21,240 nt of DNA from Gammaproteobacteria bacterium. Its GTDB lineage: Bacteria > Pseudomonadota > Gammaproteobacteria > GRL18. The notes under the pieces were generated by a model. That model saw nothing but the letters and a program-made list of their open reading frames with translations. It was not told the DNA's origin and searched no databases. Positions 1 through 7,998 of this stretch are shown here, in pieces. Every line of letters starts with the position of its first letter. Within the stretch, counting starts at the first letter, position 1. Position numbers and translations under genes: made by a program. The stretch is taken from contig JALTKC010000111.1 in the NCBI GenBank assembly GCA_027076245.1, positions 1 through 21,240 on the forward strand, read 5' to 3'.

Positions 1-5
1 GGTGA

Positions 6-1193
6 TCAGGTAGAAGAACCGCAACAGCTGCCACCGCTGCAGCCACCGCCGGAATTAATAATTTTTGCGTTTTTGTTAAAGATGTATTTAATGGACAGAT
101 ACAGCAGGATCACGGAAGACACCTGATCAATAAAACCGGGGACTTCTTCCTGATCGGTAAGCAGATGGATAGAATTTAAACTGTCTGCAAAAAATGCATC
201 AAACAGATAACCAAACAGCAGGCTGCCAGTCAGGACAGAAAACAGGTAAATAACCAGTGAAGATTTACCCAGAGTTTTATAGACGACACTCATGGTAATG
301 GCATTAGAGGCCGGCCCAGCGGTGAGAAAAATAAAGGCGGCGCCCGGTGAGAAACCGGCACTCATTAAAGAAAGCCCCAGTGGAATAGATGCGGTAGCAC
401 AGACATATAAGGGCAGTGAAATAGCCAGTACCAGCAGATAATTTAACCACTGGTTTGATGATAAATACTCCACCAGATTTTCCGGCATAAAGGTTACAAT
501 CAGAGCACCAATAAATACGCCTATCATTAAAGAGCGGGCAAAATCTTTATAAATATCATCAAAAGCATAGCTCAATATTTTCTGTGTTTTATCAAATACA
601 GGATTGGTATTGGCATCCTCAGCTTTAACAACATTAATATTGAGCGGCTTACCAACAACTGATGTACTGGCTATGGAAATATTCTGCACCGGAGCAGCCT
701 GACTGAACATAATACCGGCGGTATTAACGGAAGATTCGGCATCAGCCGATCTAGCTTCAGATTTTTCCTGTTCCTCCTGTGAAGTAAACAGCAGCGTCAG
801 TATACCCGCCAGCAGGGCAATAATAACCGAGGAAAGCAGACGATACAGGGTGAACAGCCAGCCGAATACACCATAGGTAGCCATAATAGAATCAGCACCG
901 GTAATGGGTGTGGCAATAAGAAAGGTCTGGATGGCGCTATTGGAGGCGCCGCTTTTTTTCAGCGAAGTCACAAAAGGGATCACACTGCAGGAACACAGCG
1001 GCAGAGGTATGCCCAGTACCGCCGCCTTGATATTGGCCATAAAATTATGTTGTCCCAGATGTTTTTTTATAAAAGAATCAGGAATAAATAATTTAAAGAT
1101 ACCAGCAATAATAACACCGATAAGAATAAATACAGCAATGGAGTTGAGCAGCAGCCAGAAATTAGCCAGCAGTTCCAGAATGAGTTCTTTCAT
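6..1193 (-). CDS. YraQ/SO_0444-type permease with Cys-rich tail
   Basis: This is a predicted inner-membrane permease of the YraQ/DUF318 (ArsP_1) superfamily, in the SO_0444-like branch associated with Cu/Zn or other metal efflux. About eight hydrophobic segments form two halves separated by a polar linker (roughly residues 135-215). The family's paired motifs are present: PLPLCSCSVIPF in the first half and YVCATASIPLG plus LTAGPASNAITM in the second. The last dozen residues (GGGCSGGSCCGSS) form a Gly/Cys cluster that looks like a soft-metal-binding tail. I chose the ATG at 1191-1193 (395 residues, starting MKELIL) because it lies 4 bases after the feoB stop; a longer frame to 1232 would overlap feoB. 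It is the third gene of the feoA-feoB unit, which suggests a role in metal balance during Fe(II) uptake. The substrate is not determined by the sequence. Confidence 0.82.
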   Translation of the reverse strand: MKELILELLANFWLLLNSIAVFILIGVIIAGIFKLFIPDSFIKKHLGQHNFMANIKAAVLGIPLPLCSCSVIPFVTSLKKSGASNSAIQTFLIATPITGADSIMATYGVFGWLFTLYRLLSSVIIALLAGILTLLFTSQEEQEKSEARSADAESSVNTAGIMFSQAAPVQNISIASTSVVGKPLNINVVKAEDANTNPVFDKTQKILSYAFDDIYKDFARSLMIGVFIGALIVTFMPENLVEYLSSNQWLNYLLVLAISLPLYVCATASIPLGLSLMSAGFSPGAAFIFLTAGPASNAITMSVVYKTLGKSSLVIYLFSVLTGSLLFGYLFDAFFADSLNSIHLLTDQEEVPGFIDQVSSVILLYLSIKYIFNKNAKIINSGGGCSGGSCCGSST

Positions 1194-1197
1194 ACGT

Positions 1198-3336
1198 TTA
1201 AACCAGCATCCCTGTAATGTGAAACGCAGCAAATGATAACAGCCAAGCCGTTACCGTAGTAAATATAAACAGATAACCCAGGTATTTCCAGCCGCCGGCC
1301 TCACGCATAAAGACCATGGATGCCGCCAGACAGGGCAGGTAAATCATAACAAAAACAATAAAGGAAATACCGGCGGGCAGGGAAATATTTTCCCTGATTT
1401 TTTCAATCAGTCCGGTATGCTGTTCCGTTATATCATCACCCAGACCATATAAAACACCAAGAGTAGCCACCACCACTTCCTTGGCGGCCAGTCCAGTTTC
1501 CAGTGCGACCGCCATACGCCAGTCATAGCCCAGAGGGGCAAAGAAAGGCTCAGAGGCATGGCCAATCATACCCAGATAACTGTTTTCCAGTTTAAGCCGT
1601 GCCAGCTCATTAGACAGTGCTGCAGCCTGAGCATCATCGGCGGCCTGTTCAATTTTAACTTGCCAGGCCTGCTCCAGTTCTGGCTGTTTGGGGTAATTAC
1701 CGGCAAACCAGACCAGTATTGAAGCCATCAGGATAAAGGTGCCCGCTTTTCTTAAATACATAAGCGCCTGACCGGATACAGTATGCCAGATAAGCTTAAA
1801 AGAAGGCAGACGATATTTGGGCATTTCCATTACAAAAGGTTCATCTTTGCCCTTAAAGACCGTTAATTTTAAAATTTTGGCTGCCACAACACCCAGTAAA
1901 GCCCCGCTGATATAAATCAGAAACAGAATATTACCGGCATGATGCTCAGCAAAAAAAGCCCCCACAAACAGCACATAAATCGGCAGTCGTGCACCGCAGC
2001 TCATAAAACCGATAATAAACAGGGTCAGCAGTCTGTCCCGGTCATTTTTGAGGGTGCGGGCGGCCATATAGGCGGGTACTGAACAGCCGAAACCGGTCAC
2101 CAGAGGGATAAAGGATTTACCATGCAGGCCGAATTTATGAAAAAAACCATCCAGTAGAAAGGCCACCCGGCTCATATAACCGGTAGTTTCCAGCAGGGCA
2201 ATGCCAAAAAACAGAATAATAATATTGGGCAGAAACAGAATCACGGCTCCAACCCCGGCAATGGCTCCGTCTGCAATTACAGAAGCCAGTTCGGTATGCC
2301 CCAGGAATTTTTTGGTGCCGTCAATAAGCGCCACAAAAAAAGCATCAATCCAGTCCATAGGAATGCTACCGATATCAAAGGTCAGCTGGAACAGCCCCCA
2401 CATCATAAACAGAAAAATGGGCAGTCCGACGATCTGGTGCATAAGCAGAGCATCTATTTTATCGGTTAGACTGAGGCGGTTGTCCTTTTCAAATACGACG
2501 GTTTCTGCTACCGCCCCTTTCGCCACGGCATTTTTTTCATCATTAAAAATATCTTCCAGATCCCTGGTATCATAATGCAGGTACAGATGCTGGTAGGCCC
2601 TGTTGATGATGGGTAATAGTTCAATCCATATCGGCTCTTCATAAAAACGCTGGTAGGCCTGCCGGTCTTCACGCAGCAGTTTTATAGCCAGCGCCTTAAG
2701 ACTGATTTTGCACTGAAACTTTTTTGCCTGCAGGAAATCAACAATATGGGCAATTTCTTCTTCAAACGGTTCACTGAACTGCAGGTGCAGATCAGGCAGT
2801 CTGGAATTATACGTTTCTATAATGGCATTAATCAGTTCATCAATGCCGGCTTTTTTTAAAGCAGAGGTTTTAACACAGCGGGCACCCAGGATTTTACTCA
2901 GCTGCTGTTCATCAATATGCACCCCTTCATTGACGGCTTCATCCGTCATATTCAGAGCAATGACTGTTTTTTTATTAAGTGCCAGAAGTTCAGTGGTGAG
3001 GTAGAGGTTTCGTTCAATATTGGTTGAATCCACCACATTTAAAATCAGATCGTATTCACCTTCATCCAGGTAGTTTTTCGTAACCCGTTCTTCAATGGTG
3101 TAATCCGTAAGGGAATAGGAACCGGGTAAATCGGTAATTTCAAATTCATAATCACTGCGGACAAAACGTACCACTTCTTTTTTGACCGTAACACCGCTGA
3201 AATTGCCTACTTTTAATCGGGCATTGCCGATGGAGTTAATTAACGCACTTTTGCCAACATTAGGCTGACCGACCAGAGCGACTTTAATGATTTTCCTGCC
3301 TGCTCTCTTTACTACGCTTTTTACTGCGTTATTCAT
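1198..3336 (-). CDS. feoB: Ferrous iron transporter FeoB
   Basis: FeoB is the inner-membrane Fe(II) uptake protein with an N-terminal G domain. The G motifs are all visible: G1 GQPNVGKS (23-30), G2 Thr50 in SGVTV, G3 DLPG (69-72), G4 NMTD (129-132) and a G5-like TSALKKAG. A helical insertion domain follows to about residue 275. The membrane part contains the two conserved Cys-containing gate segments (FIPLVTGFGCSVPAYMAART and FMSCGARLPIYVLF) and the GLAAKEVVVATLG helix. At 712 residues it is somewhat shorter than the E. coli protein (773) but complete. The ATG at 3334-3336 overlaps the feoA stop in an ATGA, so translation is coupled to feoA. The N-terminus carries about 15 extra basic residues before the G domain. 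No feoC follows; the third position is a YraQ-type permease. Confidence 0.97.
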   Translation of the reverse strand: MNNAVKSVVKRAGRKIIKVALVGQPNVGKSALINSIGNARLKVGNFSGVTVKKEVVRFVRSDYEFEITDLPGSYSLTDYTIEERVTKNYLDEGEYDLILNVVDSTNIERNLYLTTELLALNKKTVIALNMTDEAVNEGVHIDEQQLSKILGARCVKTSALKKAGIDELINAIIETYNSRLPDLHLQFSEPFEEEIAHIVDFLQAKKFQCKISLKALAIKLLREDRQAYQRFYEEPIWIELLPIINRAYQHLYLHYDTRDLEDIFNDEKNAVAKGAVAETVVFEKDNRLSLTDKIDALLMHQIVGLPIFLFMMWGLFQLTFDIGSIPMDWIDAFFVALIDGTKKFLGHTELASVIADGAIAGVGAVILFLPNIIILFFGIALLETTGYMSRVAFLLDGFFHKFGLHGKSFIPLVTGFGCSVPAYMAARTLKNDRDRLLTLFIIGFMSCGARLPIYVLFVGAFFAEHHAGNILFLIYISGALLGVVAAKILKLTVFKGKDEPFVMEMPKYRLPSFKLIWHTVSGQALMYLRKAGTFILMASILVWFAGNYPKQPELEQAWQVKIEQAADDAQAAALSNELARLKLENSYLGMIGHASEPFFAPLGYDWRMAVALETGLAAKEVVVATLGVLYGLGDDITEQHTGLIEKIRENISLPAGISFIVFVMIYLPCLAASMVFMREAGGWKYLGYLFIFTTVTAWLLSFAAFHITGMLV

Positions 3337-3554
3337 GATTTAACCTCAATCTGCTCTGCTTCTGCCGATCGCAGGGCAATTCGGGTCTTGTTAATACGCA
3401 CACGGATGGTTTTTTTACCCAGGGAACGTTCTTCTACTGAAATACGGGCACCCTTAACCAGGCCAAAAGAATTAAAACGATTTTTTAATTCTCTGTTAGC
3501 ATGAATCGCCGTAATAATTGCGGATTCACCTTTAGAAAGCTGATCCAGCGTCAT
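3333..3554 (-). CDS. feoA: Ferrous iron transport protein FeoA
   Basis: FeoA is a small SH3-like cytoplasmic protein that works with FeoB in Fe(II) uptake. The frame gives 73 residues from the ATG at 3552-3554 (MTLDQLSKGES), with the typical pattern of LxxGxxAxI, then LxxRFxxFGLVKGARI, then the C-terminal RIALRSAEAEQI. The frame stays open to an ATG at 3614, but the 20 added residues (starting MIINFIYN) do not resemble FeoA and lie in promoter-like AT-rich DNA. The stop overlaps the feoB start (ATGA, 3333-3336). It is the first gene of a three-gene unit and sits downstream of an FNR-type site. Confidence 0.93.
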   Translation of the reverse strand: MTLDQLSKGESAIITAIHANRELKNRFNSFGLVKGARISVEERSLGKKTIRVRINKTRIALRSAEAEQIEVKS

Positions 3555-3590
3555 GAAAAACCTCAAAGTTAAATCAGAGTTAAAAAGAGT

Positions 3591-3632
3591 ATTGTAAATG
3601 AAATTAATTATCACTTACATGATTATAATCAA
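3591..3632 (-). promoter_or_regulatory. Candidate FNR-dependent promoter of feoAB
   Basis: An FNR/CRP-family-like box ATGATTATAATCAA lies at 3619-3632, matching 9 of the 10 defined positions of TTGAT-N4-ATCAA; its core TGATTATAATCA is a perfect 12-bp palindrome. On the minus strand a -10-like TACAAT is at 3596-3591. The start expected 7 bases beyond it is about 3584, which places the box centre (3625.5) at -41.5, the standard class II activator position. FNR control of feo is known in enterobacteria. Assignment here is inferred from the site and its spacing. No good 19-bp Fur box was seen. Confidence 0.5.
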
Positions 3633-3717
3633 GCACTAATAAGTATTGATTATTGTATTTTTCAGAAACATTTTTAATTCAGTAAATCATAATATACAAA
3701 TAGAGCTAAATTTTAGT

Positions 3718-3723
3718 TATAAT
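3718..3723 (+). promoter_or_regulatory. Candidate -10 box for the 3776 gene
   Basis: A perfect TATAAT stands about 52 bases upstream of the ATG at 3776, with a poor -35 (TACAAA, 3695-3700) at 17 bp. The whole 3555-3775 gap is AT-rich and serves as a divergent promoter region for feoA and the small plus-strand gene. Confidence 0.35.
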
Positions 3724-3775
3724 GTCTAAAAGTACACTTAAAAACAATAATAATTCTAAATTAAAGATATGACTT

Positions 3776-4048
3776 ATGCTGATACGAAACGACACCAGAA
3801 AAATATCTGAACGACGCAGACAGGATCGGCGTCAGGTGGATTATGAATTTGGTAGTGTGCAATGGATTGAGCATGTCAAAAATCATTACGCTGCCTGGCC
3901 TAAAACTGAGCGGCGCCAGCAGAAACGCCGCAGCGGTGAACGCCGACAGTCCCGGCCTGATAATACATCCTTAAACGATTATAAAAGCAGCCTTCTGACA
4001 GAAGAAGAAGAGATCTTTTTTGATAACTTATTCAAGGATCAGGACTAA
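3776..4048 (+). CDS. Small Arg-pair-rich protein of unknown function
   Basis: I do not recognise a named family. The 90-residue protein has two clusters of arginine pairs. One is ERRRQDRRQ (12-20). The other is TERRQQKRRSGERRQ (44-58), where RR recurs every five residues. They flank a short aromatic stretch around residues 28-41 (SVQWIEHVKNHYAAW). The C-terminal third is acidic (TEEEEIFFDNLF). There is no signal peptide or membrane segment, so it should be cytoplasmic. The charge pattern would fit binding to nucleic acid, ribosomes or an acidic partner, but that is inference. The ATG at 3776 follows AT-rich DNA with only a weak ribosome site. It stands alone between divergent feoA and convergent lolD; a tandem repeat starts at the base after its stop codon. 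Confidence 0.7.
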   Translation: MLIRNDTRKISERRRQDRRQVDYEFGSVQWIEHVKNHYAAWPKTERRQQKRRSGERRQSRPDNTSLNDYKSSLLTEEEEIFFDNLFKDQD

Positions 4049-4120
4049 TATAAAGCTCAGGGCTGCTATAAAGCTCAGGGCTGCTATAAAGCTCAGGGCT
4101 GATTCAAGACTTAGGGCTGA
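4049..4120. repeat. 18-bp tandem repeat, four copies, running into lolD
   Basis: Three near-identical copies of the 18-mer TATAAAGCTCAGGGCTGC lie head to tail at 4049-4066, 4067-4084 and 4085-4102 (the last ends in A). A diverged fourth copy at 4103-4120 (ending TTAGGGCTGA) contains the last codons and stop of lolD. The AGCTCAGGGCT core of each unit is a near-palindrome, so the array could fold into weak hairpins between the convergent genes. The array begins right after the stop of the 3776 gene. It looks like a short-period expansion seeded from the lolD 3' end. Confidence 0.85.
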
Positions 4121-4793
4121 TTTCCGATAACTGCCCTTCTGCTAGTCTCAGCACCCTGTCCATTTTTGAGGCCAGCTGTTCATCATGGGTCACCAGTACC
4201 AGGCTGACACCCAGCTGTTCATTTAGTTGGATCAATAAATCATAAACCTGTCGGGCAGTATGATTATCCAGGTTACCGGTCGGTTCATCTGCCAGCAGAC
4301 ATTTGGGTTCTGTAACCAGCGCCCTGGCAATAGCCGCACGCTGCCGTTCGCCCCCGGATAACTCACCCGGTTTATGTCCCAGACGATGGCTGAGACCGAC
4401 TTTATTCAGTAATTCTGTGGCTTTGGCTCTGGCCTTCTGTACCGGTTCACCCCTGATCAATAAAGGCATGGCCACATTTTCCAGGGCGGTAAATTCCGCC
4501 AGCAGATGATGAAACTGGTATACAAAGCCCAGTGCCTGGTTTCTCAATTCACCCAGTTTTTTAGCATTAAGCTGAGCAATATCCTGCCCGTCAATCAGTA
4601 CCGTACCGGACTTAATCCGATCAAGGCCTCCAAGCATATACAGTAAAGTACTTTTACCAGAACCTGAAGCGCCAACAATAGCCACCCGCTCGCCCTTTTT
4701 AATCTGCAGATCCAGGTCGTGAAATACATCCACCCGTACCCCGGCATCATCAAAATACTGGGTCAGTTTTCGGCATTCAATAATATTACTCAT
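4104..4793 (-). CDS. lolD: Lipoprotein-releasing ABC transporter ATPase LolD
   Basis: LolD is the cytoplasmic ATPase of the Lol complex, which extracts lipoproteins from the inner membrane for transfer to LolA. At 229 residues it has normal length. Visible motifs are Walker A GASGSGKST (41-49), Q-loop Gln93 in FVYQFHHLLAEFTALENV (typical of LolD), signature LSGGERQR (145-152), Walker B CLLADEP (165-171) followed by TGNLD, and the switch VLVTHD near residue 200. The ATG at 4791-4793 overlaps the end of the upstream lolC/F gene by 8 bases, so the two are translationally coupled. The last codons are part of an 18-bp tandem repeat. Confidence 0.95.
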   Translation of the reverse strand: MSNIIECRKLTQYFDDAGVRVDVFHDLDLQIKKGERVAIVGASGSGKSTLLYMLGGLDRIKSGTVLIDGQDIAQLNAKKLGELRNQALGFVYQFHHLLAEFTALENVAMPLLIRGEPVQKARAKATELLNKVGLSHRLGHKPGELSGGERQRAAIARALVTEPKCLLADEPTGNLDNHTARQVYDLLIQLNEQLGVSLVLVTHDEQLASKMDRVLRLAEGQLSEISPKS

Positions 4794-6033
4794 AACGCAA
4801 TGCCTCCGCCGGCTGAGTTCTCGATGCCCGCCAGGCTGGGTAAATAGTGGCCAGTACAGTCAGACTAAAAGAAATAGAGGCGGTGATTATAACATCCGAC
4901 CATTTCATTTCTGAAGGCAGGTCACTGATCAGATACACATCCGGTGCCAGGAATTTGATACCCAGAAAATGTTCCAGTGCCGGCACCAGTGTTTCGATAT
5001 TCTGGGCGGTTAAAATTCCGGTCGTTACGCCCAATAAGGTACCCACCACACCAATAACCATCCCCTGAGAAATAAATATCCGCATGACCATACCGGGACT
5101 GGCTCCCAGCGTTCTTAAAATTGCAATATCCGCCTGCTTGTCGTTAACCACAATAACCAGAGTGGAAACAATGTTAAATGCCGCCACAGCTATGATCAGA
5201 GAAAGGATAATCATCATCATGGTTTTTTCGATATTAATGGCCCGAAACAGATTGGCATGATGCTGGGTCCAGTCAATAACCCGGTGATAACCGTTCAGTT
5301 TCTGTTCAATTTCCCGGCTGATCCGCGGTGCCTGATACAGATCATCCAGTTTCAGACGTATGCCCGTTACCTTGCCTTTCATTTTAAACAGGGTCTGAGC
5401 ATCTTTAAGACGGATAAGCGCCATGCTGGAGTCATACTGATTATGGCCGACTTCAAAAATACCCACTACGGTAAAACGCTTAATGCGCGGCATAATGCCC
5501 GCCGGTGTGACATTGGCAGACGGCGTCACCATAGTCACTTTGGAACCCACTACCGCACCTATAGAGCGAGCCAGATAACGCCCTAGTATTATCCCGTATT
5601 TCTGCTGACTTAAGGCTTCGTAACTGCCTCTATAAATATGTTTTGAGACATCAGATACTGTTTTTTCTTCTTCAGTATCAATCCCCCTGACCAGAGCCCC
5701 ATTAACATTGGAATTATTAGTCAGCATGGCTTCCTTAACAATATAGGGTGCGGCACCCAGCACATGCGGCTGTTTTTCAATGAGTTTATCCATAGACTGC
5801 CAGTTTTCCAGGGTGCCGTTTAAACCACTGATGGTGGCATGAGAAGCCATACCCAGGATACGGTCACGGATTTCAGCCTGAAAACCGTTCATTACTGACA
5901 GTACGGTGATCAGCGCCCAGACGCCAATGGCAATACCGATAAAGGAACTGAGGGTAATAAAGGAGATAAACTGATTACGCCGCTTGGCCCGGGTGTATCG
6001 AAAGCCAATAAAAAGTGAGAGGGGTTTAAACAT
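4786..6033 (-). CDS. lolC: Lipoprotein-releasing permease, LolC/LolE family (single subunit)
   Basis: This is the membrane subunit of the Lol complex, 415 residues with FtsX-like topology: one membrane helix at about 21-45, a periplasmic domain, then three helices in the C-terminal 150 residues. The N-terminus (GFRYTRAKRRNQFISFITLS and LSVMNGFQAEIRDRILG) is typical of LolC/LolE. The segment PSANVTPAGIMPRIKRF near residues 169-185 matches the LolC Hook that recruits LolA, so it is LolC-like at that site. In E. coli the operon is lolC-lolD-lolE. Here sfsA lies upstream and nothing follows lolD, so only one permease is encoded, as in the LolF/LolD arrangement known from some gammaproteobacteria. 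A purine-rich AAGGAA precedes the ATG at 6033. A second permease elsewhere in the genome cannot be excluded. Confidence 0.92.
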   Translation of the reverse strand: MFKPLSLFIGFRYTRAKRRNQFISFITLSSFIGIAIGVWALITVLSVMNGFQAEIRDRILGMASHATISGLNGTLENWQSMDKLIEKQPHVLGAAPYIVKEAMLTNNSNVNGALVRGIDTEEEKTVSDVSKHIYRGSYEALSQQKYGIILGRYLARSIGAVVGSKVTMVTPSANVTPAGIMPRIKRFTVVGIFEVGHNQYDSSMALIRLKDAQTLFKMKGKVTGIRLKLDDLYQAPRISREIEQKLNGYHRVIDWTQHHANLFRAINIEKTMMMIILSLIIAVAAFNIVSTLVIVVNDKQADIAILRTLGASPGMVMRIFISQGMVIGVVGTLLGVTTGILTAQNIETLVPALEHFLGIKFLAPDVYLISDLPSEMKWSDVIITASISFSLTVLATIYPAWRASRTQPAEALRYE

Positions 6034-6048
6034 TAAATTTAGAGTTCC

Positions 6049-6780
6049 TTATTTTCGCTCTTGTAATTCCAGCCGATTCTGTAGAACAATCCCGGTGGGA
6101 TTCTGTTCTTTATCTTCCAGAAATTTTACGCCGTAAGCCAGTACTTCCACGTCTTTTGCCATGACTTCCTGAAGTGTCTGTGCATACAGCGGATCAATTT
6201 CTTTGGCCACCCGTACAGTCTGACAATCTTCCCGCTGTACACAAAAAAAGATAATCGCCCTGTGCCCCTGCTGCACCACCCATTCCAGTTCCCGCAGGTG
6301 TTTACTTCCCCTGGCCGTTATGGCATCGGGAAAGGCCGCCACACCGGGCTCAAAGCTGGCCGTAACATTTTTTACTTCAATATAACATGGCTGGCCGCTG
6401 CTCTGGGTCACTAATAAATCAATCCGGCTTTTTTCCTGACCATAGGGTACTTCTGTCTGGATGCTCTGGTAATCGTTTAATTCATTGATCCAGCCCTGCT
6501 CAATGGCCTCTTTAACCAGTGAATTGGCCAGATGGGTATTGATACCGATTTTCTGTCCGGTTTCTGTGGATGCAATTTCCCAGTTGTAAAGGTATTTACG
6601 CTTTGGGTTGTGACTATTGCTCAGCCATACACTGGTTCCGGCAATAGCACAGCCTGCCATGGAACCGGTATTGGCCGTATGCACTGTAAGCACCTGTCCA
6701 TCTTCTAATTCAACATCGGCAAGAAAACGCTTATAACGTTTTATCAGAGTCGCTTTAATCAGAGGTTCTTTAAATTTCAC
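6049..6780 (-). CDS. sfsA: SfsA family nuclease-like DNA-binding protein (GTG start)
   Basis: SfsA (sugar fermentation stimulation protein A) is a cytoplasmic protein with an OB-like N-terminal domain and a C-terminal PD-(D/E)XK nuclease-like fold; its physiological role is unsettled. The 243-residue frame shows the family start (PLIKATLIKRYKRFLADVEL), the NTGSMAGC motif near 37-44, and the nuclease-like residues RIDLLV and YIEVKNVT. The start is GTG (6778-6780), chosen because residue spacing to LIKRYKRFLADV matches the family and no upstream ATG is available; the ribosome site is weak. It lies 9 bases after the aminotransferase stop and 15 bases before lolC/F, inside a five-gene unit. Confidence 0.93.
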   Translation of the reverse strand: MKFKEPLIKATLIKRYKRFLADVELEDGQVLTVHTANTGSMAGCAIAGTSVWLSNSHNPKRKYLYNWEIASTETGQKIGINTHLANSLVKEAIEQGWINELNDYQSIQTEVPYGQEKSRIDLLVTQSSGQPCYIEVKNVTASFEPGVAAFPDAITARGSKHLRELEWVVQQGHRAIIFFCVQREDCQTVRVAKEIDPLYAQTLQEVMAKDVEVLAYGVKFLEDKEQNPTGIVLQNRLELQERK

Positions 6781-6789
6781 CGGTATTTA

Positions 6790-7998
6790 TTAACCTGTAC
6801 GCCTGTCTGCCAAAAAGCCGGCCATGCGTTCAACCGCCTGCTGCAGCGCCGGTATGTCACGGGTATAGGCCAGACGCACATAACGCTCTGGCTGGTTAGT
6901 GCCAAAGTCCAGTCCCGGAGTTATAGCGACACCGCTCTGGTACAGCAGGTCATGGGCAAACTGCATACTGTTATCGGTTAGTGCAGAACAGTCACAATAA
7001 AAATAAAAAGCACCCTGAGGCTTAACAGGTATTTTAAAGCCCAGCTCCAGCAAGTGTGGATACAGAAAGTCCCGGCGCTGCTGAAAAATACGCCGACGCT
7101 GCTCTAAAATCTCAATGGTTTGCGGCTCAAAAGCGGCCAGTGCCGCCCGCTGGGCCGTGGTCGGGGCCGCCAGAAACAGATTCTGAGCCAGATGGTCACA
7201 GGCCTCCAGCAAATGCTCCGGTACAATACACCAGCCCAGCCGCCAGCCAGTCATCTGAAAGTACTTGGAAAAGCTGTTAATAATAATCAGATGCTGATTA
7301 TCTTCAGCACACTGTAAGGCTGTAGCCGCCTCGGTATCATAAACCAGCCCCTGATAAATCTCATCCACAATCAGATAGCCACCCCGGGCTTTGACCCGCT
7401 CGCTGATCCGCGCCATTTCATCCGCACTGACCATGGTTCCGGTAGGGTTAGCCGGAGAAGCAATTAAAACTGCTTTAGTATTTTCTCTCCAGTGCTGTTC
7501 AATCAGATCAGCCGTTAACTGATAGCCGGTACGCTCATCTACGGCCACCGACTGGATCTGCCCGTCTACAAAACGTACAAAATTCTGGTTACAGGGATAA
7601 CCGGGATCCGCCAGCATAACCGCATCATTACGGCCAATCAGAATGCCGATAATCAGCAGCAGTGCACCGGATGCTCCCGGTGTCACCACCACTCTGGAGG
7701 CTGGTATAGCTACCTCAAAGCGTTCTTGATAATAACCGGCAATAGCCTCTCTCAGAGATGCCAGACCCAGACTGGAAGTATAATGAATATCCCCCTGCTG
7801 CAGCGCTGCTATACCGGCCTCAATAATGGGCTGCGGGGTATCAAAATCCGGCTCCCCAACTTCCAGATGAATAATATCCCGCCCCTGCCGCTCCAGCTCA
7901 CGGGCTTCGCCCAGCAAAGCCATAACATGAAACGGCTCAATACCGTCCATGCGCGGAGCCAGATCAGGATGCCCGGAATGTTTGGCAGGCTGACTCAT
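6790..7998 (-). CDS. PLP-dependent class I/II aminotransferase
   Basis: This fold-type I aminotransferase (AspB-like group) should transfer an amino group between an amino acid and a 2-oxo acid in the cytoplasm. The 402-residue protein carries LEVGEPDFDTP near residue 45, SPANPTG, DEIYQGLVYD, and the cofactor lysine in SFSKYFQMTGWRLGW (Lys245). The C-terminal arginine region is VRLAYTRD. The ATG at 7996-7998 overlaps the upstream cbbY stop (ATGA, 7995-7998). The open frame to 8037 would add 13 residues inside cbbY and is less likely. The substrate is not clear from the sequence; aspartate/alanine-type specificity is a guess. It is the second gene of the cbbY-sfsA-lol unit. Confidence 0.9.
   Translation of the reverse strand: MSQPAKHSGHPDLAPRMDGIEPFHVMALLGEARELERQGRDIIHLEVGEPDFDTPQPIIEAGIAALQQGDIHYTSSLGLASLREAIAGYYQERFEVAIPASRVVVTPGASGALLLIIGILIGRNDAVMLADPGYPCNQNFVRFVDGQIQSVAVDERTGYQLTADLIEQHWRENTKAVLIASPANPTGTMVSADEMARISERVKARGGYLIVDEIYQGLVYDTEAATALQCAEDNQHLIIINSFSKYFQMTGWRLGWCIVPEHLLEACDHLAQNLFLAAPTTAQRAALAAFEPQTIEILEQRRRIFQQRRDFLYPHLLELGFKIPVKPQGAFYFYCDCSALTDNSMQFAHDLLYQSGVAITPGLDFGTNQPERYVRLAYTRDIPALQQAVERMAGFLADRRTG

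Noticed and set aside
3595..3660. Fur box upstream of feoA
   Set aside because: AT-rich GATAAT-like pieces occur, but no 19-bp match close to GATAATGATAATCATTATC was found; the FNR-type palindrome fits better.
4049..4120. Short direct repeats as a CRISPR array
   Set aside because: The units are 18 bp with no spacers between them, and no cas gene is present; it is a simple tandem repeat.
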